From assembly GCA_018814945.1 (NCBI GenBank), contig JAHIYT010000089.1, positions 1 through 5,028 of the forward strand: DNA of 5,028 nucleotides, given 5' to 3'. The stretch's first letter is position 1. Each line of letters begins with the position of its first letter. The stretch comes from Patescibacteria group bacterium (GTDB lineage Bacteria; Patescibacteriota; Gracilibacteria; UM-FILTER-43-11). The notes beneath the pieces are model-generated. The model made no database searches. It was given only the letters and a program-made list of their open reading frames with translations, and had not been told where the DNA came from. Positions 1-5,028 of the stretch are shown here, one piece after another. A program made the position numbers and the translations under genes.

Positions 1-17
1 TTAAATAAATTCCATTG

Positions 18-74
18 GTGGCTCGTATTGTGGCTCCAGTCGTGGTCCACTATTTGAGCCACAATACGAGCCAC
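18..74. repeat. Long perfect inverted repeat just upstream of prsW
   Basis: Bases 18-35 and 57-74 are perfect 18-bp reverse complements, separated by a 21-base loop. Each arm contains two tandem copies of a GTGGCTC-like unit (GAGCCACAA occurs at 56-64 and 68-76). The loop contains a smaller inverted repeat, GTGG-T-CCAC, at 42-50. The right arm ends three bases before the ATG at 78. In RNA the hairpin would occupy the place where a ribosome-binding site normally lies. No T-run follows, so it does not look like a standard intrinsic terminator. It may be a dispersed palindromic element or a translational control hairpin; the sequence alone does not decide. Confidence 0.8.
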
Positions 75-77
75 AAC

Positions 78-917
78 ATGAATATATCAAATATAGCCAT
101 TGCATTATTTTTCGCCCTTATCCCAGCACTTGCATGGCTTTCTTTGTACTACCATAAAGATTATAAAGACCCCGAACCAAAAAAAATAATTTTGCAGACT
201 TTTTTATTAGGTGCTTTGGTGGCACTTCCTTTTTTGGGTTTTAGATATTTTCTACCATCTATTTCGAATGGCTCTATGCTTTTTACGGGGGTGGTAGGTG
301 TTTTAATTTTTGCTGCACTTGAGGAGGTGACGAAACTTTCGGCTAGCATTTTCATAGTCACTCACCATAAACGCGATTTTAATCAGCTTATTGATGGTGT
401 TGTTTATGCGGTCACTGCAGCACTTGGCTTCGCGTTCGTAGAAAACATGGTCTATCTATTAAGTTTTCTGGCGTCTGGGGCTGATGGAGTGCTTTTTGTG
501 GTCGCTTTTAGAAGTCTGGGCACTATGCTTGCACATACATTATTCTCCGGACTTGCCGGTCTTGTTTGGGCTTATGCATATTTCTCAAAACAGATTAGCC
601 CTTTTCAGAAAAAGCAATTATTAGCTTTTGAGTTGAAGGATTTTATTAATCGAGAGATTTTAACGCTTCATATAATTAGACAGAATATTTTAAAAGCTAG
701 ACCGTCCAGACGTGGTGGACATGAAAAGAGAGTATTAGTTTTGGAAGGGGTAATGTTAGCTACCTTTTTGCATATTATTTTTAATATGACTACGACATTT
801 GAATTATTTGGTAAAAATATGACTTTTATGGTTATACCTGGCCTTATTGGTGGATTTTTGTACGTGTCGTATTTATTTACAAAGAAACTTAATCAGAAAA
901 TATTAAAAGTTGTTTAG
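78..917 (+). CDS. prsW: PrsW-family intramembrane metalloprotease
   Basis: This is a polytopic membrane protein of 279 residues from the ATG at 78. All the conserved PrsW motifs are visible: EEVTK at about residues 82-86, GFAFVEN ending at about 123, a FRSLGTMLAHTLFSG segment with H153, and LHIIFN with H232 and N236. The Glu and His residues are the expected metal-binding and catalytic set. Seven or so hydrophobic segments can be read, at roughly 3-24, 37-59, 67-87, 104-128, 137-169, 219-241 and 248-268. In Bacillus subtilis PrsW cleaves the anti-sigma factor RsiW; no anti-sigma or sigma gene is visible here, so the substrate is unknown. I chose ATG 78 because it starts directly before the first membrane helix. 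The frame stays open back to a TAA at 6-8, and TTG 15 or GTG 18 would add about 20 residues coded by the upstream hairpin. There is no Shine-Dalgarno sequence. A charged cytoplasmic loop at residues 170-218 carries a palindrome-coded stretch, listed separately. Confidence 0.9.
   Translation: MNISNIAIALFFALIPALAWLSLYYHKDYKDPEPKKIILQTFLLGALVALPFLGFRYFLPSISNGSMLFTGVVGVLIFAALEEVTKLSASIFIVTHHKRDFNQLIDGVVYAVTAALGFAFVENMVYLLSFLASGADGVLFVVAFRSLGTMLAHTLFSGLAGLVWAYAYFSKQISPFQKKQLLAFELKDFINREILTLHIIRQNILKARPSRRGGHEKRVLVLEGVMLATFLHIIFNMTTTFELFGKNMTFMVIPGLIGGFLYVSYLFTKKLNQKILKVV
704..720. repeat. Small palindrome inside prsW, similar to the upstream hairpin loop
   Basis: GTCCA (704-708) and TGGAC (716-720) form a short inverted repeat inside a GC-richer patch of an AT-rich gene. 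It codes for part of the basic stretch ARPSRRGGHEKR in the loop before the last conserved helix pair of PrsW. Bases 705-720 match 35-50 of the upstream hairpin at 13 of 16 positions. This may be a small in-frame repeat element, but the stretch is short and chance similarity is possible. Confidence 0.35.
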
Positions 918-935
918 CTTTAAGAAGACTAAAGG

Positions 936-964
936 TTGCTTTTTAGCCTAGTTTTTGGTATAAT
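936..964 (+). promoter_or_regulatory. Predicted sigma-70 type promoter for the 134-residue gene
   Basis: TTGCTT (936-941) and a perfect TATAAT (959-964) are separated by exactly 17 bases. Transcription would start near 971 and leave a leader of about 19 bases before the ATG at 990. This is the best promoter match in the window. It implies that the downstream gene is transcribed independently of prsW. Confidence 0.7.
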
Positions 965-989
965 AAAATGATAGATAGAACCTATTTTC

Positions 990-1394
990 ATGGCTGAAGA
1001 CTCTGCAACTACAACACAGGTAAAGGATGATCAGTCCACTCTGAACATTACGGATGATACTGCTAAACAGTTTCCGGAGTTAATTGTAATGATTAAGGAA
1101 AGTCGTTCTATGGACGATGAGGAAAGGCAATATTGGGTGGATGTTTTGCCCATTATGTCTGAGGAGCAAATACAGAATTTGAGAAATATTTTGAATAATG
1201 AGAAAAAACAAATTGAAAAAGCAAATCAAACTTATGAAGAAGGTATGAAGGGTGCTACCAAAAAAGCTACAAAGGCATTTGATGAAGCTGCTTATTTGGA
1301 AAAAAAGAAGGCTAGGGTTGAGGCTGAAAAATTACATGAGCAAAAAGAGAAAGGAGATGAGGAGGATTTATTGAAAGAATTAGAAAATATTTAA
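990..1394 (+). CDS. Small acidic coiled-coil protein, CPR-type hypothetical
   Basis: The 134-residue soluble protein has no signal peptide or membrane segment. Residues 1-25 are polar, Thr/Ser/Asp-rich and probably disordered. Residues 28-67 form a compact helical block with the pattern ELIVMIKESRSMDDEERQYW followed by VLPIMSEEQIQNLRNIL. Residues 68-134 are highly charged, rich in Lys, Glu and Ala, with a heptad-like pattern typical of a long helix or coiled coil. The block in which a Trp follows charged residues and precedes LP.MSEEQ..L..IL resembles small hypothetical proteins I associate with CPR bacteria; that is recollection, not a search result. Function is unknown, and the form suggests a scaffold or interaction protein. 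It has its own strong promoter and a short leader without a Shine-Dalgarno sequence, and it converges with the HAD gene on the other strand. Confidence 0.8.
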   Translation: MAEDSATTTQVKDDQSTLNITDDTAKQFPELIVMIKESRSMDDEERQYWVDVLPIMSEEQIQNLRNILNNEKKQIEKANQTYEEGMKGATKKATKAFDEAAYLEKKKARVEAEKLHEQKEKGDEEDLLKELENI

Positions 1395-1449
1395 AAAAAC
1401 AATGACGATGACCATGACAATGACTAGTTCACAGAACTGTCATAGTCAT
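1393..1449 (-). terminator. Hairpin region between convergent genes, likely terminator
   Basis: Four tandem ATGACN hexamers run from 1402 to 1425. The last two, plus AGTTC (1426-1430), pair with GAACT-GTCAT-A-GTCAT (1434-1449) around a three-base loop, with one bulge (T1425) and one A/A mismatch. On the minus strand the region ends in a run of seven T (complement of 1393-1399), as expected for an intrinsic terminator of the HAD gene. The right arm can also pair with the first two hexamers, which brings the stem within two bases of the T-run. On the plus strand only a short T-tract follows, so termination of the 134-residue gene here is less certain. Confidence 0.55.
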
Positions 1450-1458
1450 TTGCCATAG

Positions 1459-2139
1459 TTATTTAGAGAATAATTGATAGACCAAACTGATGTCTAGTTC
1501 TCCTAAATTACTTAAAACAAGATCTGCTCCGGCTTTTTTTAGATCTTCAATTGTTTCCACACCAGTTGCCACACCAATTGCTTTCATGCCAGCACCCTTG
1601 GCTGAATGAATGCCGTGAGTGGAATCTTCAAAAGTAATTGCATTTTTTGGATCTATACTAAAAGCTGTGACTGCCTTTTGGTAAATCTCTGGGTTAGGCT
1701 TTGAATCTTCTTTATCATCTGTTCCTTGAATATGTTCAAAATAACTAATTAAATTATACTTTTTTAATGTGTCTTCAATTACATATTTTCTATTACTAGA
1801 TACAATTGCAAGATGTTGAAAATTGTTTGTCATTAGCTCTATAGCTTCTTTTGCATAGGGTTTTAGAGGTAATTCTGAATTTATTTTTCCTTGGCGATAT
1901 AAATTCATTGCATGTTCAATTTCCTCTTCTGAAATATTTTTTTCTTTAATTTTATTTCCCCATGCTTGTTCGAACTTATCTTCTGGCGATAATGCTAAAA
2001 ATTTTTTTTGTTCAAAAAGATCTGAAGTGAGACCGAGTTCCTCTTCCATTACTTTTTTAAAAACTTTAATAGCGATATCCATGGAGCTAATAATTACTCC
2101 ATCTAAATCAAAGCAAATGAGGTGTATAGCATCTTTCAT
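1459..2139 (-). CDS. HAD-superfamily hydrolase, beta-phosphoglucomutase/phosphatase-like
   Basis: This is a complete cytosolic protein of 226 residues, a usual length for the family. Motif I is FDLDGVI, with nucleophile D11 and acid/base D13. A helical cap occupies roughly residues 16-95. Motif II is IVSSN at 112-116, motif III is the Lys in SKPNPE (K147), and motif IV is FEDSTHGIHSAKGAG (E171, D172). This order and the FEDS..G..SA..AGM pattern place it with the subfamily that includes beta-phosphoglucomutase, phosphoglycolate phosphatase and sugar-phosphate phosphatases. The substrate cannot be read from the sequence. The Asp-Ser usually found after motif I is replaced by ISSMD, so the cap contacts may differ. 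It lies 18 bp downstream of the zinc-ribbon gene on the same strand, so the two are probably co-transcribed. No Shine-Dalgarno sequence precedes the ATG. No better alternative start is seen. Confidence 0.88.
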   Translation of the reverse strand: MKDAIHLICFDLDGVIISSMDIAIKVFKKVMEEELGLTSDLFEQKKFLALSPEDKFEQAWGNKIKEKNISEEEIEHAMNLYRQGKINSELPLKPYAKEAIELMTNNFQHLAIVSSNRKYVIEDTLKKYNLISYFEHIQGTDDKEDSKPNPEIYQKAVTAFSIDPKNAITFEDSTHGIHSAKGAGMKAIGVATGVETIEDLKKAGADLVLSNLGELDISLVYQLFSK

Positions 2140-2157
2140 AATTTTTATTTAGGATAT

Positions 2158-2379
2158 TTATTTAGAGCAATCTCCTCCACAGCATTTATCTCCCTTACTG
2201 CATCCAGAGTCAGATTTTTTAGTAAAACCATCAGCTTTATATTGAACACCTGGTGCTTCGAGTAGCTTTTCTGTTTCTGGATGACCGCATTCCAGGCATT
2301 TTTGATCTTCATGACCTGCAGGAAGTAATTTTTCGAAGCAGTGACCGCATTCCAGACATTTAAATTTATAATTAGGCAT
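2158..2379 (-). CDS. FmdB-family zinc-ribbon protein with Cys-rich tail
   Basis: This 73-residue protein starts MPNYKFKCLECGHCFEKL, the classic opening of FmdB-type putative regulatory proteins. Two CxxC knuckles (C8/C11 and C28/C31) should bind one zinc. They are followed by the family's LLEAPGVQYKADGF segment at about residues 39-52. An extra tail at residues 56-73 adds Cys 60, 66, 67 and 71 among Lys, Gly and Asp, and C14 is also extra. FmdB-like proteins are widespread and poorly understood; the name comes from a proposed regulator near formamidase genes, and no such gene is present here. It is the first gene of a minus-strand pair with the HAD hydrolase and is divergent from valS. The ATG is preceded by a predicted promoter and a short repeat cluster but no Shine-Dalgarno sequence. 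Confidence 0.88.
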   Translation of the reverse strand: MPNYKFKCLECGHCFEKLLPAGHEDQKCLECGHPETEKLLEAPGVQYKADGFTKKSDSGCSKGDKCCGGDCSK

Positions 2380-2383
2380 ATCT

Positions 2384-2420
2384 TTATTACAAGATTAGTT
2401 ATTACAAGATTACAAGATTA
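2384..2420. repeat. Three copies of TTACAAGATTA in the fmdB leader
   Basis: TTACAAGATTA occurs at 2387-2397, 2402-2412 and 2410-2420. The first two are part of a 14-base perfect repeat (2384-2397 and 2399-2412) with a 15-base period; the third overlaps the second. On the minus strand the copies read TAATCTTGTAA and fill the stretch between the predicted fmdB -10 box and its ATG. The repeats may be slippage products or protein-binding sites; neither can be settled from one locus. Confidence 0.6.
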
Positions 2421-2448
2421 TCTTATAGGAAGTAAAATTGCTTAGCAA
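2420..2448 (-). promoter_or_regulatory. Predicted promoter for the zinc-ribbon/HAD operon
   Basis: On the minus strand TTGCTA (2448-2443) and TAAGAT (2425-2420) are 17 bases apart, giving a start near 2413 and a leader of about 33 bases. The -35 box overlaps that of the predicted divergent valS promoter, so the two could compete for polymerase. Boxes are imperfect. Confidence 0.4.
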
Positions 2449-2470
2449 CGGCTTTGCAATGTGATAAGAT
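2442..2470 (+). promoter_or_regulatory. Predicted extended -10 promoter for valS
   Basis: TGATAAGAT at 2462-2470 fits an extended -10 element (TG, one base, TAAGAT). A weak -35, TTAGCA, lies at 2442-2447 with 17-base spacing. Transcription would start near 2477, leaving about 23 bases before the ATG at 2500. I see no T-box leader or other tRNA-sensing structure in this short 5' region. Confidence 0.4.
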
Positions 2471-2499
2471 TTATTTTGGTGCCTCTAATTAATTCTGCA

Positions 2500-5028
2500 A
2501 TGGAAAAAGCTTACGAAGCTAAAAAATTTGAAGACGATATTTATAAAAAATGGGAAGAATCCGGTGCTTTTAAAGCTGACGCAGATTCAGATAAGGAGCC
2601 TTTTACTATTTCTATGCCACCACCAAATGCGACTGGAGTACTTCATCTTGGGCATGCTGTAATGTTGGCGTTGGAAGATATCATGATCCGACACAGACGT
2701 ATGAAAGGATATGAAACCTTGTGGGTTCCCGGTACGGATCACGCGGCTATTGCGACTGAGAGTGTGGTTATTAAAAAATTGAAGGAAGAACGAGGAATTA
2801 AAGACCCAAGAAGCTTGGGTAGAGAGAAATTGGTGGATGAAATTAAGAAATATGTGGGTACATGCCAAGCTACTATTCGCGAACAGATCAGGAAAATGGG
2901 TACGAGTTGTGATTGGGATAGAGAGCGCTATACAATGGATCAATCCCTTCATAGATGTGTGAACGAAGTATTTAAAAAAATGTATGAAGACGGTTTGATT
3001 TATCGCGGAGAGAGAGTTGTTAACTGGGATGTAGCCTTGCAAACCACACTCGCAGATGATGAAGTAGAACACAAAGAACAAGATGGAATTTTATATACTT
3101 TTGAGTATTTATCCGCTGAACAAACAAAAGGTGAACCTGTTTTTGTTGGTACAAGTAGGCCGGAGACGAAGCTTGGTGATACTGCTTTGGCGGTTCATCC
3201 AGATGATAAGCGTTATCAGCGTTTGATCGGTAAAGATTTTGATGTGGTGTGGCCCACCGCCAAGGCGGGGCAGGCAGGCGGACGCAAAATTAATGTAACA
3301 GTAATTGCAGATCATGAAGTTGATCCAGAATTTGGTACTGGAGTGGTTGGTGTTACACCTTTTCACAGTAAAATAGACTACGATTTATGGCAAAGGCACA
3401 AAGATGCTATCAAAGCTTATCCTGTTCAGGTAATCGGCGAAAATGGCTTAATAACCGACGTTATTCAGGGTTACGAGGGCTTAAGCGTGGAAGAATGCAG
3501 AGAAAAATTTGTTAAAGGTTTAAAAAAAGAAGGCCGAATGAAATCTGAGGAAAATTATCTTCAGCAAATGTCGATTTCGTACAGGTCTAAAATGCCAGTT
3601 GAACCTATTCCTAAACTTCAATGGTTTATTGATGTTAATAAACAGGTTATTGAATGGAAGGGTAAAAAGATTAGCTTAAAGGAAGTTATGCAAGAAACTG
3701 TGAAAACTCATGACATTAGAATTATTCCGGATAGATTTGAAAAGACTTATTTTCACTGGATTGATAACCTGCAAGATTGGTGTATTAGTCGCCAGATTTG
3801 GTGGGGGCATCGTATACCGGTTTGGTATAAAGATGAGGAAACTTATGTTGGTATAACTGCCCCAGAGGGTAGTGGTTGGAATCAGGATGAAGATACTCTA
3901 GATACTTGGTTTAGTTCTGCGCTTTGGACTTGGAGTACGTTAATAGATCCAAATATTACGGAAGACACAACTCTTTCGCTCAACGACTTATTAGAAAAAA
4001 GTGCTGATTACCAAAAATTCCATCCAACTCAGATGATGGAAACCGGTTATGACATATTATTTTTCTGGATTGCGAGAATGATTCTGGCGACAACCTATGC
4101 AACCGGTGAAATTCCATTTGAGACCGTATATTTGCATGGCCTAATCAGGACGAGAGATGGCTCTAAGATGTCAAAATCCAAGCCGGAGACTTGTATCGAT
4201 CCACTAGATATGATCAATAAATACGGAACTGATGCACTTCGTATGAGTATGGTTATCGGTAACACACCTGGTAACGATATGCGGCTTTATGAAGAGAAAA
4301 TTCAGGGTTACAGAAACTTTACCAACAAACTTTGGAATGCTAGCAGGTTTGTACTTGGAATCTTTGAAGAAAAAGGAATTACGGAAGAGCTAAAAATTGA
4401 TTATAAGAATTTAAGCGATGCTGATCAGTGGATTTTAAATAAATTAAATCTAACAATTGAAGCTGCTGATAAAGGTTTAATGGAATATAGAATCGGTGAA
4501 ACGGGACAGGTACTTTATGACTTCTTGTGGAATGATTTCTGCGATTGGTATTTGGAGTTAAGTAAGGGTGATAAACAAAATCCTGCTGTTCTTTATTATG
4601 TTTTAAAGAATATTTTGATTCTACTTCATCCATATACTCCATTTGTAACTGAGGTGATTTGGGGTGAAATGCCTGGACAAGATGAGATGTTAATCGTACA
4701 AAAATATTCTGAAGTTGATGGAAAAAATTATGATGCCGATTCTACTTCACAAATTATTGATGTTATTACAAAAATCAGACATTTGAGATCGGAAAACAAA
4801 ATTGAACCAATCCAGAAAATTCCTGTTACGATTTACGGCAATAAAAATATGGATGTGCTGGAACGAGGTAAGGAAGATGTTGTTCGACTTGCAAGAGTTA
4901 GCGAGCTAACACTAAAAAAATCAGGTGAAAAATTGACTGGTGCTGCTACTGACGTAGTTAATGGAATTGAAATTTTTGTTCCACTCGAAGGCCTTGTAGA
5001 TACCGAAAAAGAGAAAGTCAGACTTGAA
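2500..5028 (+). CDS. valS: Valyl-tRNA synthetase, 3' end outside the window
   Basis: This is the class I synthetase that charges tRNA-Val with valine in the cytosol. The frame is open for 843 codons to the window edge without a stop. ValRS signatures are present: MPPPNATGVLHLGHA at residues 39-53 (the HIGH motif is HLGH 49-52), VPGTDHAAIATE at 69-80, TSRPETKLGDTALAVHPDD at 218-236 in the CP1 editing domain, DPEFGTGVVGVTPFH at 275-289, DWCISRQIWWGHRIPVWY at about 419-436, LDTWFSSALWTWST, and KMSKS at 556-560. The PPPN.TG.LH.GHA form and the editing motifs favour ValRS over IleRS or LeuRS. Residues from about 590 form the helical anticodon-binding domain, and the end cut off here should be the C-terminal coiled-coil arm. 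Two departures stand out: a GC-rich insertion in the editing domain at residues 251-262, and a short extra segment at about residues 487-506 before FHPTQMMETGYDILFFW. The ATG at 2500 gives the normal N-terminus and has no Shine-Dalgarno sequence. Confidence 0.96.
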   Translation, partial: MEKAYEAKKFEDDIYKKWEESGAFKADADSDKEPFTISMPPPNATGVLHLGHAVMLALEDIMIRHRRMKGYETLWVPGTDHAAIATESVVIKKLKEERGIKDPRSLGREKLVDEIKKYVGTCQATIREQIRKMGTSCDWDRERYTMDQSLHRCVNEVFKKMYEDGLIYRGERVVNWDVALQTTLADDEVEHKEQDGILYTFEYLSAEQTKGEPVFVGTSRPETKLGDTALAVHPDDKRYQRLIGKDFDVVWPTAKAGQAGGRKINVTVIADHEVDPEFGTGVVGVTPFHSKIDYDLWQRHKDAIKAYPVQVIGENGLITDVIQGYEGLSVEECREKFVKGLKKEGRMKSEENYLQQMSISYRSKMPVEPIPKLQWFIDVNKQVIEWKGKKISLKEVMQETVKTHDIRIIPDRFEKTYFHWIDNLQDWCISRQIWWGHRIPVWYKDEETYVGITAPEGSGWNQDEDTLDTWFSSALWTWSTLIDPNITEDTTLSLNDLLEKSADYQKFHPTQMMETGYDILFFWIARMILATTYATGEIPFETVYLHGLIRTRDGSKMSKSKPETCIDPLDMINKYGTDALRMSMVIGNTPGNDMRLYEEKIQGYRNFTNKLWNASRFVLGIFEEKGITEELKIDYKNLSDADQWILNKLNLTIEAADKGLMEYRIGETGQVLYDFLWNDFCDWYLELSKGDKQNPAVLYYVLKNILILLHPYTPFVTEVIWGEMPGQDEMLIVQKYSEVDGKNYDADSTSQIIDVITKIRHLRSENKIEPIQKIPVTIYGNKNMDVLERGKEDVVRLARVSELTLKKSGEKLTGAATDVVNGIEIFVPLEGLVDTEKEKVRLE
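3250..3285. repeat. GC-rich palindromic block in frame inside valS
   Basis: These 36 bases contain 29 G or C, in a gene that is otherwise AT-rich. CCGCC (3257-3261) and GGCGG (3264-3268) pair around AA, extended on one side by CCC-A and on the other by GG; the block then runs into GGCAGGCAGGCGG. It codes for WPTAKAGQAGGR. Compared with the usual ValRS order (LIGK, a few hydrophobic residues, then IPIIAD..VDPEFGTG), the stretch adds roughly ten residues without breaking the frame. The sequence resembles GC-rich palindromic repeats I associate with Parcubacteria contigs. Repeat status needs a genome-wide comparison. Confidence 0.6.

Noticed and set aside
18..74. CRISPR-type repeat
   Set aside because: The structure is a single hairpin with no regularly spaced repeat-spacer units and no cas genes nearby.
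15..77. Upstream non-ATG starts for PrsW (TTG 15, GTG 18)
   Set aside because: The added residues are coded by the inverted repeat and give no helix or known N-terminal motif. ATG 78 starts directly before the first membrane segment.
161..361. Minus-strand open frame of 66 codons
   Set aside because: It is antisense to the conserved EExxK region of PrsW and has no supporting start signals.
929..956. Possible terminator after prsW: CTAAA/TTTAG with a later T5
   Set aside because: The stem is only five A/T-rich pairs, the T-run starts several bases after the stem, and the region overlaps a much better promoter match.
2437..2460. ATTGC/GCAAT inverted repeat as an operator or leader hairpin for valS
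   Set aside because: Arms are only five bases with a 14-base gap, and the region is better explained by the predicted promoter boxes.
2587..3366. Two minus-strand open frames opposite valS (3081-2587 and 3366-3109)
   Set aside because: They lie entirely antisense to a well-conserved ValRS coding region and show no domain or plausible protein composition. They are shadows of the real gene.
4379..4642. Minus-strand open frame of 87 codons
   Set aside because: It is antisense to the ValRS anticodon-binding domain and has no recognisable features.
78..5028. UGA recoding to Gly or Trp, as in some CPR lineages
   Set aside because: No in-frame UGA interrupts any of the five genes, and Trp positions such as QIWWGH are coded by TGG. 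The standard bacterial code explains everything.

Overview
The window is AT-rich bacterial DNA with compact gene packing. It most resembles a member of the Candidate Phyla Radiation (Patescibacteria), probably a Parcubacteria-type lineage. This placement is inferred from three things: a small acidic coiled-coil protein of a kind I associate with CPR genomes, the lack of a Shine-Dalgarno sequence before all five starts, and GC-rich palindromic blocks inside otherwise AT-rich genes. No marker in the window fixes the phylum. All five reading frames close with TAA or TAG or stay open, and no in-frame UGA occurs, so nothing points to a recoded UGA.

Layout. Positions 1-77 hold a strong 18-bp inverted repeat that ends three bases before the start of a PrsW-type intramembrane protease gene (78-917, +). 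A near-consensus promoter (936-964) then drives a 134-residue coiled-coil protein of unknown function (990-1394, +). That gene converges with a minus-strand pair: an FmdB-type zinc-ribbon protein (2379-2158), followed 18 bp later by a HAD-family phosphatase/phosphomutase (2139-1459). A short intergenic region between the convergent genes carries four tandem ATGACN units that feed a terminator-like hairpin. The zinc-ribbon gene and the valyl-tRNA synthetase gene valS (2500 to beyond 5028, +) are divergent. They share a 120-bp intergenic region with overlapping predicted promoters and a short direct-repeat cluster.

Function. The genes do not form one pathway. They look like ordinary core and near-core genes: membrane proteolysis, small-molecule dephosphorylation, a metal-binding small protein, and tRNA charging. 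I see no defence system, mobile-element gene, CRISPR array, tRNA or rRNA. The most interesting signals are structural. A GC-rich palindromic block lies in frame within the editing domain of valS. A smaller palindrome-coded peptide lies in the prsW cytoplasmic loop and resembles the loop of the hairpin upstream of that gene. Together they suggest small palindromic repeat elements that can sit inside coding sequence.
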